A stretch of 44,566 nt of DNA from Rhodocyclaceae bacterium (GTDB lineage Bacteria; Pseudomonadota; Gammaproteobacteria; Burkholderiales; Rhodocyclaceae): contig JARRBR010000013.1 in assembly GCA_029982755.1 (NCBI GenBank), forward strand, positions 1-44,566, in the 5' to 3' direction. The notes under the pieces are model-generated. The model was not told the DNA's origin. It worked only from the letters and a program-made list of their open reading frames with translations, and did not search any database. Made by a program: the position numbers and the translations under genes. Below are positions 1-8,238 of the stretch, one piece after another (position 1 is the stretch's first letter; the number at the start of each line of letters is the position of its first letter).

Positions 1-947
1 GCGGCTTCGGCGCCGAACTGGTGGCGCTGCTCACCGGCCCAGCCCAGCCCGACCCGCTCACCGCCGCGCTGGTGGAGGCAGAGGTCCGCCTGCTGCCCGC
101 GCCGGCGCTATCCGCCTGCCGGCTGCGCTTCCTGCCCGGCAGCGATTTCCCGAGCCTGGCCGCGGGCGACGTGCTCAAGCTGCAGCTCGGCGCCGGCGAC
201 GATCCGCCGGCGGTGTTCACCGGCCCGGTCACGCTGGTCGGCGGCGCCCGCGGCGTGCTCGAGATCGTGCTCGGCGCCGCCGCCGCGCCGCTCACCCGCG
301 TACGCCGCAACGCCGGCTACGAGAACCAGGGCTTCGCCGACCTGATGAAGCTGTGGGCGGGCGAAGCCAGCCTCACCCCGGGCGACATCGACGCCGGGCC
401 CAAGTACGCCTTCCTCGCCATCGACGCCCAGGCCTCGCTGTGGGAATGGATGGCGCGCCTCGGCCAGGCGGCGGTTTTCCCGGTGTGGATGGATGCCGAA
501 GGCCGGCTCAATGCGCGCGCCGCGCGCGGCCAGCCGGTGGCGACCTGGGGCTGGGGACGCGACCTGCTCGGCCTGCAGGCCGAGCTTCACGACCCGGCGA
601 TCACCGCCTTCGCCGGCCTGCCCACCGGCAAGGCCAAGGAAGGCGCGTGGAGCGCGGGCGAGAAGCCCGCCGGCGGCGCGGCGGGCGGTGGTGCAACGCC
701 GGGCGCTGCGGGCGGCGCAGGCGGCCTCGGCGGCGCCCTGGGTGGCCTGACCGGCGGCGGCGCCAAGCCCGCCGGGCGGGTGCACATCATCGTGCCCGGC
801 TGCCCGGCGCTCGACATCGCCAGCCCGTTCGCGCTCGAGGGCTGCCCGGGCGGACGCGGCGACGGCGACTGGGTGGCGGTGGCGGTCGAGCACCGCTTCG
901 CCCCAGGCCAGGGCTTCATTACCCGCGCCACCGGAGTGCCGGCATGA
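1..947 (+). CDS. gpD-like tail hub protein (5' partial)
   Basis: Probable late-control-D type hub protein, which in contractile tails sits between tube and spike. The frame is open to the left edge, and the first possible start (GTG at 21) has no ribosome binding site, so the true start is probably outside the window. Counting from that GTG, about residues 1-200 form a mixed beta-rich domain. Residues 215-248 are a Gly/Ala-rich linker. The last 55 residues form a small beta domain with two Cys, at 261 and 275. The stop overlaps the next start (ATGA at 944), so it is translationally coupled to the spike gene. Assignment rests on position before an OB-fold spike, PAAR and gp25 genes plus overall character; residue-level homology to gpD is weak. 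Confidence 0.65.
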   Translation, partial: GFGAELVALLTGPAQPDPLTAALVEAEVRLLPAPALSACRLRFLPGSDFPSLAAGDVLKLQLGAGDDPPAVFTGPVTLVGGARGVLEIVLGAAAAPLTRVRRNAGYENQGFADLMKLWAGEASLTPGDIDAGPKYAFLAIDAQASLWEWMARLGQAAVFPVWMDAEGRLNARAARGQPVATWGWGRDLLGLQAELHDPAITAFAGLPTGKAKEGAWSAGEKPAGGAAGGGATPGAAGGAGGLGGALGGLTGGGAKPAGRVHIIVPGCPALDIASPFALEGCPGGRGDGDWVAVAVEHRFAPGQGFITRATGVPA

Positions 948-1582
948 GCGAGCTTTACGACACCCTGCGCCAGCTGATCCGGCGCGAGCTCGCCAGCCAC
1001 CGCTTCGCCGAGATCGGCAGCGTGCAGGCGGTGTATCCGTCGGACCCCGGCCCCTACAGCGCCGATGTGGTGCTGCGCAGCACCGAACTCGTGCTGCGCC
1101 ACGTGCCGGTCGTTACCCCGCGCAAGGGCTTCGCCAGCCTGCCCGAGGTCGGCGACCTGGTGCTGGTGCAGTTCATCGGCGGCGCGCTCGACCGCCCGGT
1201 GGTCACCGGCACGCTTTACAACGAGTCCGACACCCCGCCCGAGCACGCCGAGAACGACTGGGTGCTGCAGCTGCCCTCCGGCAGTGATGCCAAGGAAAGC
1301 GGCGTGCGTGTCGAGATCCGCCAGTCCTCGCCGCTCGGCTTCACCGTCAGCCTGAAGGGCGACCGCTTCAGGATGGAGGTGCAGGACGACGACCCGGTGA
1401 TGACGCTTACCGTCGCCGACGCCAAGGTCACCATCGACGGCGGCGGCGCGATCAAGATCGAAGCCCCGGGCGACCTCGACCTGAAGGCCGCGGGCAAGCT
1501 CACACTGAAGGCCGACGGCGACGCCAACGTCGAAGCCAGCGGCAACCTCGTGCTCAAGGGCGCGATGGTCAAGATCAACTAG
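944..1582 (+). CDS. gpV/VgrG-type baseplate spike protein
   Basis: 212-residue spike protein of a contractile tail. Residues about 20-95 look like the gp5/VgrG OB-fold: an IGSVQAVYP segment, then a conserved block ending in VTGTLYN near 86-93. The last 60 residues are short alternating strands (IKIEAPGDLDLKAAGKL and similar), as expected for a trimeric beta-helix needle. The start is the ATG overlapping the hub stop (ATGA). P2 gpV is of similar length, and in VgrG/Afp8 proteins the hub and spike are fused; here they are separate. It should sit under the PAAR tip encoded next. Confidence 0.85.
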   Translation: MSELYDTLRQLIRRELASHRFAEIGSVQAVYPSDPGPYSADVVLRSTELVLRHVPVVTPRKGFASLPEVGDLVLVQFIGGALDRPVVTGTLYNESDTPPEHAENDWVLQLPSGSDAKESGVRVEIRQSSPLGFTVSLKGDRFRMEVQDDDPVMTLTVADAKVTIDGGGAIKIEAPGDLDLKAAGKLTLKADGDANVEASGNLVLKGAMVKIN

Positions 1583-1603
1583 GGCCAACGAGGAAACGCG
1601 ACC

Positions 1604-1996
1604 ATGAGCCTGCCTGCCGCGAAAGAAGGCGACCGCATCCTCGCCACCGACATCCACATCCAGATGGTGCCCAGCCCCGGCGGCCCGATCCCGACCCCGC
1701 TGCCCAGCCCCTTCGTCGGCACCATCGACGGCGGGCTGTCGTCCGACGTGCAGATCGAGGGCAAGGCCGCCGCCACCAAGGATTCGACCGCCACCAACAC
1801 GCCCAGCCACATCCCCACCGCCGGGCCGTTCCAGAAGTCCCCGTCGAACAGCGCCACCATCCTCGCCGGCTCGTCCACGGTACACATCAACGGCAAGGCG
1901 GCCGCGCGCATGGGCGACATGGCGCAGACCTGCAACGACCCCGCCGACCTGCCCGCCGGCACCGTGATCGCCAGCGGCACGGTCCTGATCGGATGA
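1604..1996 (+). CDS. PAAR-like spike tip protein
   Basis: 130-residue PAAR-like (DUF4150-like) protein expected to cap the spike needle. Visible features are a His-containing start of the domain (TDIHIQM), a Pro-rich stretch with repeated P-[ST]-P, a second HIP motif near residue 70, and paired VxIxGKAAA segments around residues 45-52 and 89-99, which are typical of this fold. A late MGDMAQTC segment could supply metal-binding residues. It follows the spike gene by 21 bp with a GAGGAAA ribosome binding site, and its stop overlaps the gp25 start. PAAR proteins can also carry effector extensions; none is present here. Confidence 0.85.
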   Translation: MSLPAAKEGDRILATDIHIQMVPSPGGPIPTPLPSPFVGTIDGGLSSDVQIEGKAAATKDSTATNTPSHIPTAGPFQKSPSNSATILAGSSTVHINGKAAARMGDMAQTCNDPADLPAGTVIASGTVLIG

Positions 1997-2466
1997 ACCC
2001 CATGCCCAGCTTCCGCCCGCCCTCGACCGCCCACCTGCTCTGCGACATCGCCATCCATGCGGTGCACCGCGAGCTGCGGCCGGTGTATCGGCTCACCGAA
2101 ACCGCCCGGCAGCCGCGCGCGGCGTGGGATTTCGTGCCGCGCGACGGACTCGAGAACCTCGCCCAGGCTGTGATCCTGCGCCTGCTCACCCCGCGCGGCG
2201 AACTGGCCGCGCTCGGCCACCCGGACTACGGCTCGCGGGTGCATGAACTCATCGGGCGCGAGAACGACGGCCCGCGCCGCAACCTGCTGCGGCTCTTCAT
2301 CCTCGAGGCGCTGAAGGCCGAGCCGCGCATCGACAAGGTGGCCGAGCTGCGCGTCGAACCCTCGCCCGGCACCCGCTCCACGGTCGACGTGCTGCTGCGG
2401 GTGAAGCCGGTCGCCGCCACCGAGCTGGTGACGATCGGCCCCTTCTCCATCGAACTTGCCGTGTGA
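1993..2466 (+). CDS. gp25/GPW-like baseplate wedge protein
   Basis: 157-residue member of the gpW/gp25 family, a baseplate wedge component. The recognisable core is around residues 65-95, LTPRGELAALGHPDYGSRV, followed by an ELIGREN segment and a C-terminal beta region ending in IGPFSIELAV. The start overlaps the PAAR stop. Order here is PAAR then gp25, whereas in the Serratia antifeeding prophage (Afp) the gp25 homologue comes first. The gene runs straight into the J-like gene, so they are very probably co-transcribed. Confidence 0.88.
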   Translation: MNPMPSFRPPSTAHLLCDIAIHAVHRELRPVYRLTETARQPRAAWDFVPRDGLENLAQAVILRLLTPRGELAALGHPDYGSRVHELIGRENDGPRRNLLRLFILEALKAEPRIDKVAELRVEPSPGTRSTVDVLLRVKPVAATELVTIGPFSIELAV

Positions 2467-2473
2467 GGACGCC

Positions 2474-4135
2474 ATGTCTTTCCGCCGCAAAACCTATCCC
2501 GAAGTCGCCGAAAGCCTGCTCAACCGCCTGCTGGGCGGGGTGAGCGGCGAGGCCCATCCCTACCCGCCGGCCAAGGCCACGCGCGAGCCCTACCGCCACG
2601 CGCTCGAACGCCCGCCGGTGGATCGCATCACCGCGGTGTGGGGGGCGCGCAACGGCGAGACCTTCCGCTTCGCGCCCGAGGCCGACTACGTGCTGTCGGC
2701 CGACGGCGCCGAGCTCGAATGGAAGGCCGGCGGCGCCCGCCCGGACGAGGGCACCGCCTTCGAGATCCATTACCTGCCGCGCCAGCGCGAGATGCGGGTG
2801 AACGACCTCTACCCCGGCTCGGTGGTGCGCACGCTGATGGAGGCGGTGGCGCTCGAGACCGCCAGCCTGTATGCGCAGATGGAGACGGTGTACCGCGCCG
2901 GCTTCCTCGACACCGCCAGCGGCGGCGCGCTCGACCACGTGGTCGGTCTGCTCGGCATCCGCCGCGTGCGCGCCGGGCGCAACAGCGGCGAGCTGCGCTT
3001 CACCCGCGCGCGCAACACCGCCGGCGAGATCACCATCCCCGCCGGCACCCGGGTGGCCACCGCCGACGGTGCGATCGAATACGAGACCACCGCCGACCTC
3101 ACCCTGGTCGATGGCCAGCCCGCGGCCAAGGTCGCCGCCCGCGACCTCGTCGCCGACAACGACGGCCTACCGCCCGACAGCCTGGTGCTGATGGTGCGCC
3201 CGATCGCCGGCATCGAGGCGGTGACCAACCCGGGCGCCACGTCGCGCCTGGACCGCGACGAGAACGACGACGAGCTGCGCAGCCGCGCCCGCCGCTTCCT
3301 CGCCGGCTCGGCGCGCGGCACGCGCGGGGCGATCGAGGCCGCGATCGCCGCCGAAGGCCTGCGCGCCGAGCTCGAGGAGCCCTCGCCCGGGCTGGTGCGC
3401 ATCACCCTGCAGGGGGTGCCGGGCCCCGACCAGTTCGCGCGCCTGAAGAAGGCGGTCGATCAGGTGCGCCCGGCCGGCGTGAAGGTGGACATCCTGACCG
3501 GCGCGCCACCCTCGAAGGTCGATCTCGACCTGCACCTCATCTCCGCCGCCGGCCTGCCCGAGACCCGGCTGCGCGCACTGCAGGACGAGATCCGCAGCCG
3601 CTACGCCGAGTATTTCACCCGCCTGCCCCTTGCTGCCGACGGCAGCCTGAGCCGGCTCGCCGGCCTGGCGATCGGCGTCGAGGGCGTGGAGGACGTGCGC
3701 ATCAAGGCAGCCACGGCTGACGGTGCGGACCTCCTCGACGTCGCGGCCGGCATCCTGGCGCTGGGCGGCAAGACCGCCGAACTCGGCGAACTGCGCATCG
3801 TCGACCCCGCGCTCGCCACCGGACTGACGCTGGCGGTGCGCTATCCGCGCGGCGAACCGATCCCGGACCAGGCCAAGCTCGCCGCCGCCGTCGAGGCCGC
3901 GATCGCGGTCCTCAACCAGCTCGCCGAGCAGGGCCTGCCCACGGACGACGCCAAGCGCGTGCTCGGCTGGGGCCGGCTCACCCGCCTACTGCCACTGCCG
4001 CATGCCGGATGGACCAGCGCCAGTCTCGAGCCCGCCCGAACGCGCTCAGCCAGGTGCTCGAGAGCGCCACCGCGCCGGCCTTCGCGCTCGCCACCGGCGA
4101 GCGCCTGTCGCTCGCCGGCGTCAGCGTCGAAGTGA
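2474..4135 (+). CDS. Baseplate J-like protein, 3' end probably frameshifted
   Basis: Large baseplate J-family protein. The start is the ATG at 2474 behind GAGG; an upstream TTG in frame is less likely because it overlaps gp25. The conserved block LDRDENDDELRSRARRFL lies near residues 257-274, and the N-terminal third carries a wedge domain. The uninterrupted frame ends at 4135 after a tail of Arg/Ser/Pro-rich residues unlike the rest. Another frame, ending at the TGA at 4150-4152, reads NALSQVLESATAPAFALATG and then a plausible beta C-terminus ending VEVKPKAA. One missing base near 4030-4045 would join the two. A sequencing error in a C run or a genuine mutation are both possible. Confidence 0.88.
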   Translation: MSFRRKTYPEVAESLLNRLLGGVSGEAHPYPPAKATREPYRHALERPPVDRITAVWGARNGETFRFAPEADYVLSADGAELEWKAGGARPDEGTAFEIHYLPRQREMRVNDLYPGSVVRTLMEAVALETASLYAQMETVYRAGFLDTASGGALDHVVGLLGIRRVRAGRNSGELRFTRARNTAGEITIPAGTRVATADGAIEYETTADLTLVDGQPAAKVAARDLVADNDGLPPDSLVLMVRPIAGIEAVTNPGATSRLDRDENDDELRSRARRFLAGSARGTRGAIEAAIAAEGLRAELEEPSPGLVRITLQGVPGPDQFARLKKAVDQVRPAGVKVDILTGAPPSKVDLDLHLISAAGLPETRLRALQDEIRSRYAEYFTRLPLAADGSLSRLAGLAIGVEGVEDVRIKAATADGADLLDVAAGILALGGKTAELGELRIVDPALATGLTLAVRYPRGEPIPDQAKLAAAVEAAIAVLNQLAEQGLPTDDAKRVLGWGRLTRLLPLPHAGWTSASLEPARTRSARCSRAPPRRPSRSPPASACRSPASASK

Positions 4136-4252
4136 AACCGAAGGCGGCCTGACCATGCGTCCCCGTTCGTCCGCCCCGCCTGCGTACGCCGCCCGGCCCC
4201 CGGCCATGCTGCCGCACCGGCCGCTGCGCACGCCATCGTCCCGGAGGGCTGA

Positions 4253-6742
4253 ATGAGCAACCGCGACCCCGCCTTCGCCAGCCAGATCGAGCGCCTCAAT
4301 GCGCTGCTGCCCTCGCTGTGGCGGCCGCAGCCCGACGATCGCACCCTGCTCGCCGACTGGCTGGCCGCGGTCGGTGCCGCCCAGGGCGAAGCCGCCGCCG
4401 AGCTGCAGCACGTGCTGCGCGCGCACTGGGCCGACACCGCCGACGCCGCGCTGTGGGCCACCCACTACCAGGCCCACCGCCGCGAGCGCGGGCTCGGCCC
4501 GGCCAACGTGCGCGCGCCGCGGGACCGCACCGAGCTGCAGCGCTATCCCTGGATCCGTGACCTCGCCCGCCTGGGCGCCCTGCTCGACCTGCCGCCGTGG
4601 CGCGAGCCCGCCAGCCTGCGCGAGAACGTCGAGGAGTACCGCCAGCGCCTGGCCGACATCGTCGACGCCTGGCGCCTGGGCCTGTGCACACCCGACGCGC
4701 TGCGCCGCCTGGTCGATGCCGCACTGCCCGAGGACATGAGCGCGCCGCTGCCCCGCCAGCGCGGGCGCTTCTCGATCGAGGAGCCGGTGGCGCTGCGCAG
4801 CGCCGCCCAGGCCCTGACCGCGCCGCCCAGCGTGCAGCAGGGCGATCACGTCGCGCCGCTGGCGCGGTGGAAGATCGACAGCGCCGACACGGCCGGCTTC
4901 GTGATCGTCGGCGCCACGCCGGATGCGGTGTGCGCGGCGACCGAAATGCCGATGATCGAGCGCTACACCCCGGGCGCCACCCCGGTCGGCATCGGCGTGG
5001 CGTGGGCCGGCACGCTGGCCGCCGACCAGGCGCTGCGCCTTAGCCCCACCCGCCGCGCCTGGCTGGTGCGCGACGGCAGACTCCTCGCCAGCCCGCTCGA
5101 GTCCGCCGCCAACGCCGCCCGCGACCCCTCGGCCAACGGCCCCTGGAGCGAGGCCGCCAACCTGCCCGCCGGGCGCATCGTGGCGCTGACGCGCGCGGTG
5201 GACGGCAGCCTTTGGGCGATCCAGCGCACGCTGCAGACCTGGCGCGTGCAGCGTTTCAACGCCAGCGTCTTCGCGCCGGTGGAGACGGACGCGCCCGCCG
5301 GTCCCTTCCACGCCCTGTGCTGCAGCGCGGACGCCGCCTGGCTCGGCACCGACGCCGGCCTGTTCCGCTGTCCGCTGTGGCCCGAGAGTGGCGCAATGAG
5401 CGGAACCCTGCGCTGGCAGGCGGTCTCCGGCTTCACCGGTGCCGTCCGCGCCTTGGCCGCGCACGGCGCGAACGTCATGGCCGGCGGCGCCGACGGACTG
5501 AGCGTGGTCGCCGCCGACGGCAGCCTAGTCGAACGCCGCCACGCCGCGCTCGACGTCCATGCCTTCCTCGTCGAGCATGACCCCGACACCGGCACCAGCC
5601 GCCGCGACCTCATCGCCACCGCCAACGCCCTGTTCGAATGGCGCCAGGGCCGCTACTGGCGCTATCAGGGCGCGGCCGTGTCCGAGCACCTGCCCGACTG
5701 GCAGCCGGAGGCGACGCCCGACGCGAGCATGACGAGCCCGCTGCCGCCGCTGAGCACGCTCGCCGTCACCGCCGACGGCAGCCTGTGGCTGGGCGGCCCC
5801 GCGGGGCTGGCGCGCTGGCACGTGGCCGACGGCGAAGGCACCCGGCTCGAGGCCTTCCCCGAGCTGATCGGTGCCGTGCATGCGCTGACCGTGGACGAGC
5901 GCGGCCTGCTGTGGATCGGCGCCGACAACGGCCTGTTCCGCTTCGACGGCCGCGACCTCGCGCGCCACGACTTCGATGCCGGCGCCTGGATCGCCGAGGG
6001 CCGCGCCGACACCGCCTACCCGAGCGAGATCAGCTCCGAGCCGCGCGGCCACTGGCAGTACGACCGCGCCCAGGCGCGCTGGCTGCGCTGGCGCAGCCGC
6101 GAACGCCGCTTCGGCGATGCCGGCCTGGCCGACCGGCTCGGCGGCGACCCGGCGATCGCCGCGGTGCTGTTCGCGCCCACGGTACGCGCCGAGCTCGGCA
6201 GCTGGGACGCCACCACCAAGCTGTTCACCGCCAGCGCGGACCTCGCCCCCGACAGCCTGCGCCTGCGCATCAAGCCCGACGAGCTGCGCATCGTCGACGG
6301 CGTCGCCCCCTGGCTGCCGCCGCCCAGCGGGCGCAGCGACGAGCGCTGGCGCTACCTGCAGATGATCGGCACCACGCCCACCCCGCCCGCCGCCGGCGGC
6401 GACTGGTGGTCGAAGGAAGGCCAGCTGTTCCCGGCACCGGCCCGGCGCGCCGCAGTACCCGGCCATTTCCGCACCGACCCGGCCTTCCTCGCCGACGCCG
6501 ACGGCGAGGGCCAGTTCGGCCAGGCCGCGTTCAGCTACCCGCCCTCGGCGAAGCTGTGGGCGCTGCGCCTGCTGCCGCCGGCCGCCGGCATCCGCATCCG
6601 CCTGTGCCTGGCCGACCCCGGTGCCGCCGCCGACCCCGCGCTCGCCGAGCGCGTATGGAACCTGATCGAGCGCGCCCACCCCGCCGGCGTGCCGCTGCAA
6701 CTGATGATGGAAGGCAGAATCGTGAAGGAGAGCACATCATGA
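4253..6742 (+). CDS. gpI-like tail protein with beta-propeller insertion
   Basis: 829-residue protein. The first about 165 residues are helical and resemble gpI/Afp12-type baseplate adaptors, including LLPSLWRPQPDDRTLLADWL and an RLADIVDAWRLGLCTPDALR block. The middle, about residues 290-580, contains repeated W[LI]G-x3-GL-[FA]-R motifs (LWLGGPAGLARW, LLWIGADNGLFRFDG), characteristic of two-component-regulator-type propeller blades. The C-terminus (HPAGVPLQLMMEGRI) looks like an adaptor end again. A propeller is a plausible ligand-binding or assembly module, but its role is unknown. It follows J after about 100 bp with a GGAGGG ribosome binding site and overlaps the next gene (ATGA). Confidence 0.75.
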   Translation: MSNRDPAFASQIERLNALLPSLWRPQPDDRTLLADWLAAVGAAQGEAAAELQHVLRAHWADTADAALWATHYQAHRRERGLGPANVRAPRDRTELQRYPWIRDLARLGALLDLPPWREPASLRENVEEYRQRLADIVDAWRLGLCTPDALRRLVDAALPEDMSAPLPRQRGRFSIEEPVALRSAAQALTAPPSVQQGDHVAPLARWKIDSADTAGFVIVGATPDAVCAATEMPMIERYTPGATPVGIGVAWAGTLAADQALRLSPTRRAWLVRDGRLLASPLESAANAARDPSANGPWSEAANLPAGRIVALTRAVDGSLWAIQRTLQTWRVQRFNASVFAPVETDAPAGPFHALCCSADAAWLGTDAGLFRCPLWPESGAMSGTLRWQAVSGFTGAVRALAAHGANVMAGGADGLSVVAADGSLVERRHAALDVHAFLVEHDPDTGTSRRDLIATANALFEWRQGRYWRYQGAAVSEHLPDWQPEATPDASMTSPLPPLSTLAVTADGSLWLGGPAGLARWHVADGEGTRLEAFPELIGAVHALTVDERGLLWIGADNGLFRFDGRDLARHDFDAGAWIAEGRADTAYPSEISSEPRGHWQYDRAQARWLRWRSRERRFGDAGLADRLGGDPAIAAVLFAPTVRAELGSWDATTKLFTASADLAPDSLRLRIKPDELRIVDGVAPWLPPPSGRSDERWRYLQMIGTTPTPPAAGGDWWSKEGQLFPAPARRAAVPGHFRTDPAFLADADGEGQFGQAAFSYPPSAKLWALRLLPPAAGIRIRLCLADPGAAADPALAERVWNLIERAHPAGVPLQLMMEGRIVKESTS

Positions 6743-8220
6743 CGCTTCAAGACGCCCGCGAACTCGCCGCGACCCTCGACGGCAAGGCGGCCGGCCACCT
6801 GATCCGCGCCGAGGACTGGAACGCGCTGGTGAGCGTGCTCGCCGCCTACGGCAACAGCCTCGACGCGCTGAGCACCGATCTCGCCGTGCTGCAGAGCGCG
6901 GTCGACACGCTGGAGACGAACACCGAGGCCGCGATCTCGGCGCTCGACGCCCGCATCGATCCGCTCGAGTCCCTGCCCGCGCTGGTGCAGAAGCTCGACG
7001 CGGAAACCGCGCCGCTGCGCCAGAACTACCTGCTCAAGGTCAGCACCGCGCAGGAGCACTACCTCGTCGGCCAGGCCGCCGAGCTGGTGTTCACCGCCAC
7101 CACCCTCGACGGCAAGCCGCTGCCCGACCCCAAGCCCTGGCTCGACGTCGTCGCCACCTGGGGGCGGCTGCGCGCCGCGCCCGGCTTCGTCGTGCGCGAG
7201 AATGCCGAGGAGAACGCGCTCGCCGTGCAGTTCAACAACGCCGGCCAGGTCCGCCTGCAGCTGCGCTCGCAGTTCACCAAGGGGCTGACGCCGAGCGTCG
7301 AGGGCAGCTTCGCCGGCGTGCTGCAGGCCCAGGCCGGCAGCAGCGGCAAGACGGTGATGAAGGTGCTGCAGGAGGCGGCCTCGCCGCAGGATCCCGAGGT
7401 GCAGATGGCCTTCCGCTCGATCAGCACGATGTACGACGCCAACGCCACCGTGCGCGGCTATGCCGACCGCTACATCGAGCAATACACGGGCGGACGCGTG
7501 ATCGGCGGCATCATTCGGCCGCTGGGCGAATGGGAGCACTACCGCGCCACCGTGATGGCCTTCGCCAAGCCCGACTCGGTCGCCACCTCGCCCGACCCCA
7601 CCCGCGGCGTCGCCACCGTGCAGGTCAATTTCCGCGAGTGGATCCCGCACTGGTCGCACGACCACGTCGATGTCTTCGAGGAAGCCGAGCTCGACTGGGG
7701 CCGGATCCTCAACGAGAACCTGCATGTGCCCGACCTGGTGCACCGCATGGTCAGCGAGCTCGACAAGCGCGCCGGCCAGCGCGGCGTGCTCGGCCGAATC
7801 CGCGAGATGAAGGCGCTGGACAAGGCCGCCACCGTCATCAACCCGGGCACGGACCCGGCCCGGCAGAACGCCAAGGCGATGATGATGGGCGCCATGCAGA
7901 TGCAGTTCGCCACCGGCGCCCTCGACAGCGGGGTGGCCGCCGGCTACGGCCAGCAGGCCACGGTGACGCAGCAGGTCGGCCAGACCGCCAAGTCGGCGCA
8001 GAACATCGCCCAGGACGCCGCCGGTGCCAAGCAGGCGGTCAGCGTGCTCGAGAGCCGGGTGCTGGCGGCCGAGAAGACGGGCAAGGAGATCAGCGCCGGC
8101 CTGCGCGCGCTCGGCGACGGCATAAACAAGATCGACGTCGTGCAGGTGGCCGATCTCGGTTCCCGGCTGCAGGCGATCAACACCTCGCTCAACGGCCTGG
8201 CGACCCGCATCAATCGCTGA
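6739..8220 (+). CDS. Unassigned tail-cluster protein with coiled coils
   Basis: 493 residues; I do not recognise a family. The start is an ATG overlapping the previous stop, with a strong AAGGAG 8 bp upstream. Residues about 35-95 and 390-490 are heptad-like Ala/Leu/Asp-rich helices likely to form coiled coils. Between them, residues about 98-190 look like an immunoglobulin-like beta domain, then a mixed domain rich in Trp and acidic residues (WIPHWSHDHVDVFEEAELDW). No signal peptide or membrane segment is seen. Its position in the run and its coiled coils suggest a fibrous structural part such as a tail fibre or spike-associated protein, but cargo or chaperone roles are equally open. Confidence 0.7.
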   Translation: MTLQDARELAATLDGKAAGHLIRAEDWNALVSVLAAYGNSLDALSTDLAVLQSAVDTLETNTEAAISALDARIDPLESLPALVQKLDAETAPLRQNYLLKVSTAQEHYLVGQAAELVFTATTLDGKPLPDPKPWLDVVATWGRLRAAPGFVVRENAEENALAVQFNNAGQVRLQLRSQFTKGLTPSVEGSFAGVLQAQAGSSGKTVMKVLQEAASPQDPEVQMAFRSISTMYDANATVRGYADRYIEQYTGGRVIGGIIRPLGEWEHYRATVMAFAKPDSVATSPDPTRGVATVQVNFREWIPHWSHDHVDVFEEAELDWGRILNENLHVPDLVHRMVSELDKRAGQRGVLGRIREMKALDKAATVINPGTDPARQNAKAMMMGAMQMQFATGALDSGVAAGYGQQATVTQQVGQTAKSAQNIAQDAAGAKQAVSVLESRVLAAEKTGKEISAGLRALGDGINKIDVVQVADLGSRLQAINTSLNGLATRINR

Positions 8221-8238
8221 CATCCTGCCCCCGCCGCC

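Noticed and set aside
4155-4256. 33-codon open frame between the J-like and gpI-like genes
   Set aside because: Arg/Pro/Ala-rich product with no recognisable feature; a start just after the restored J stop is likely chance.
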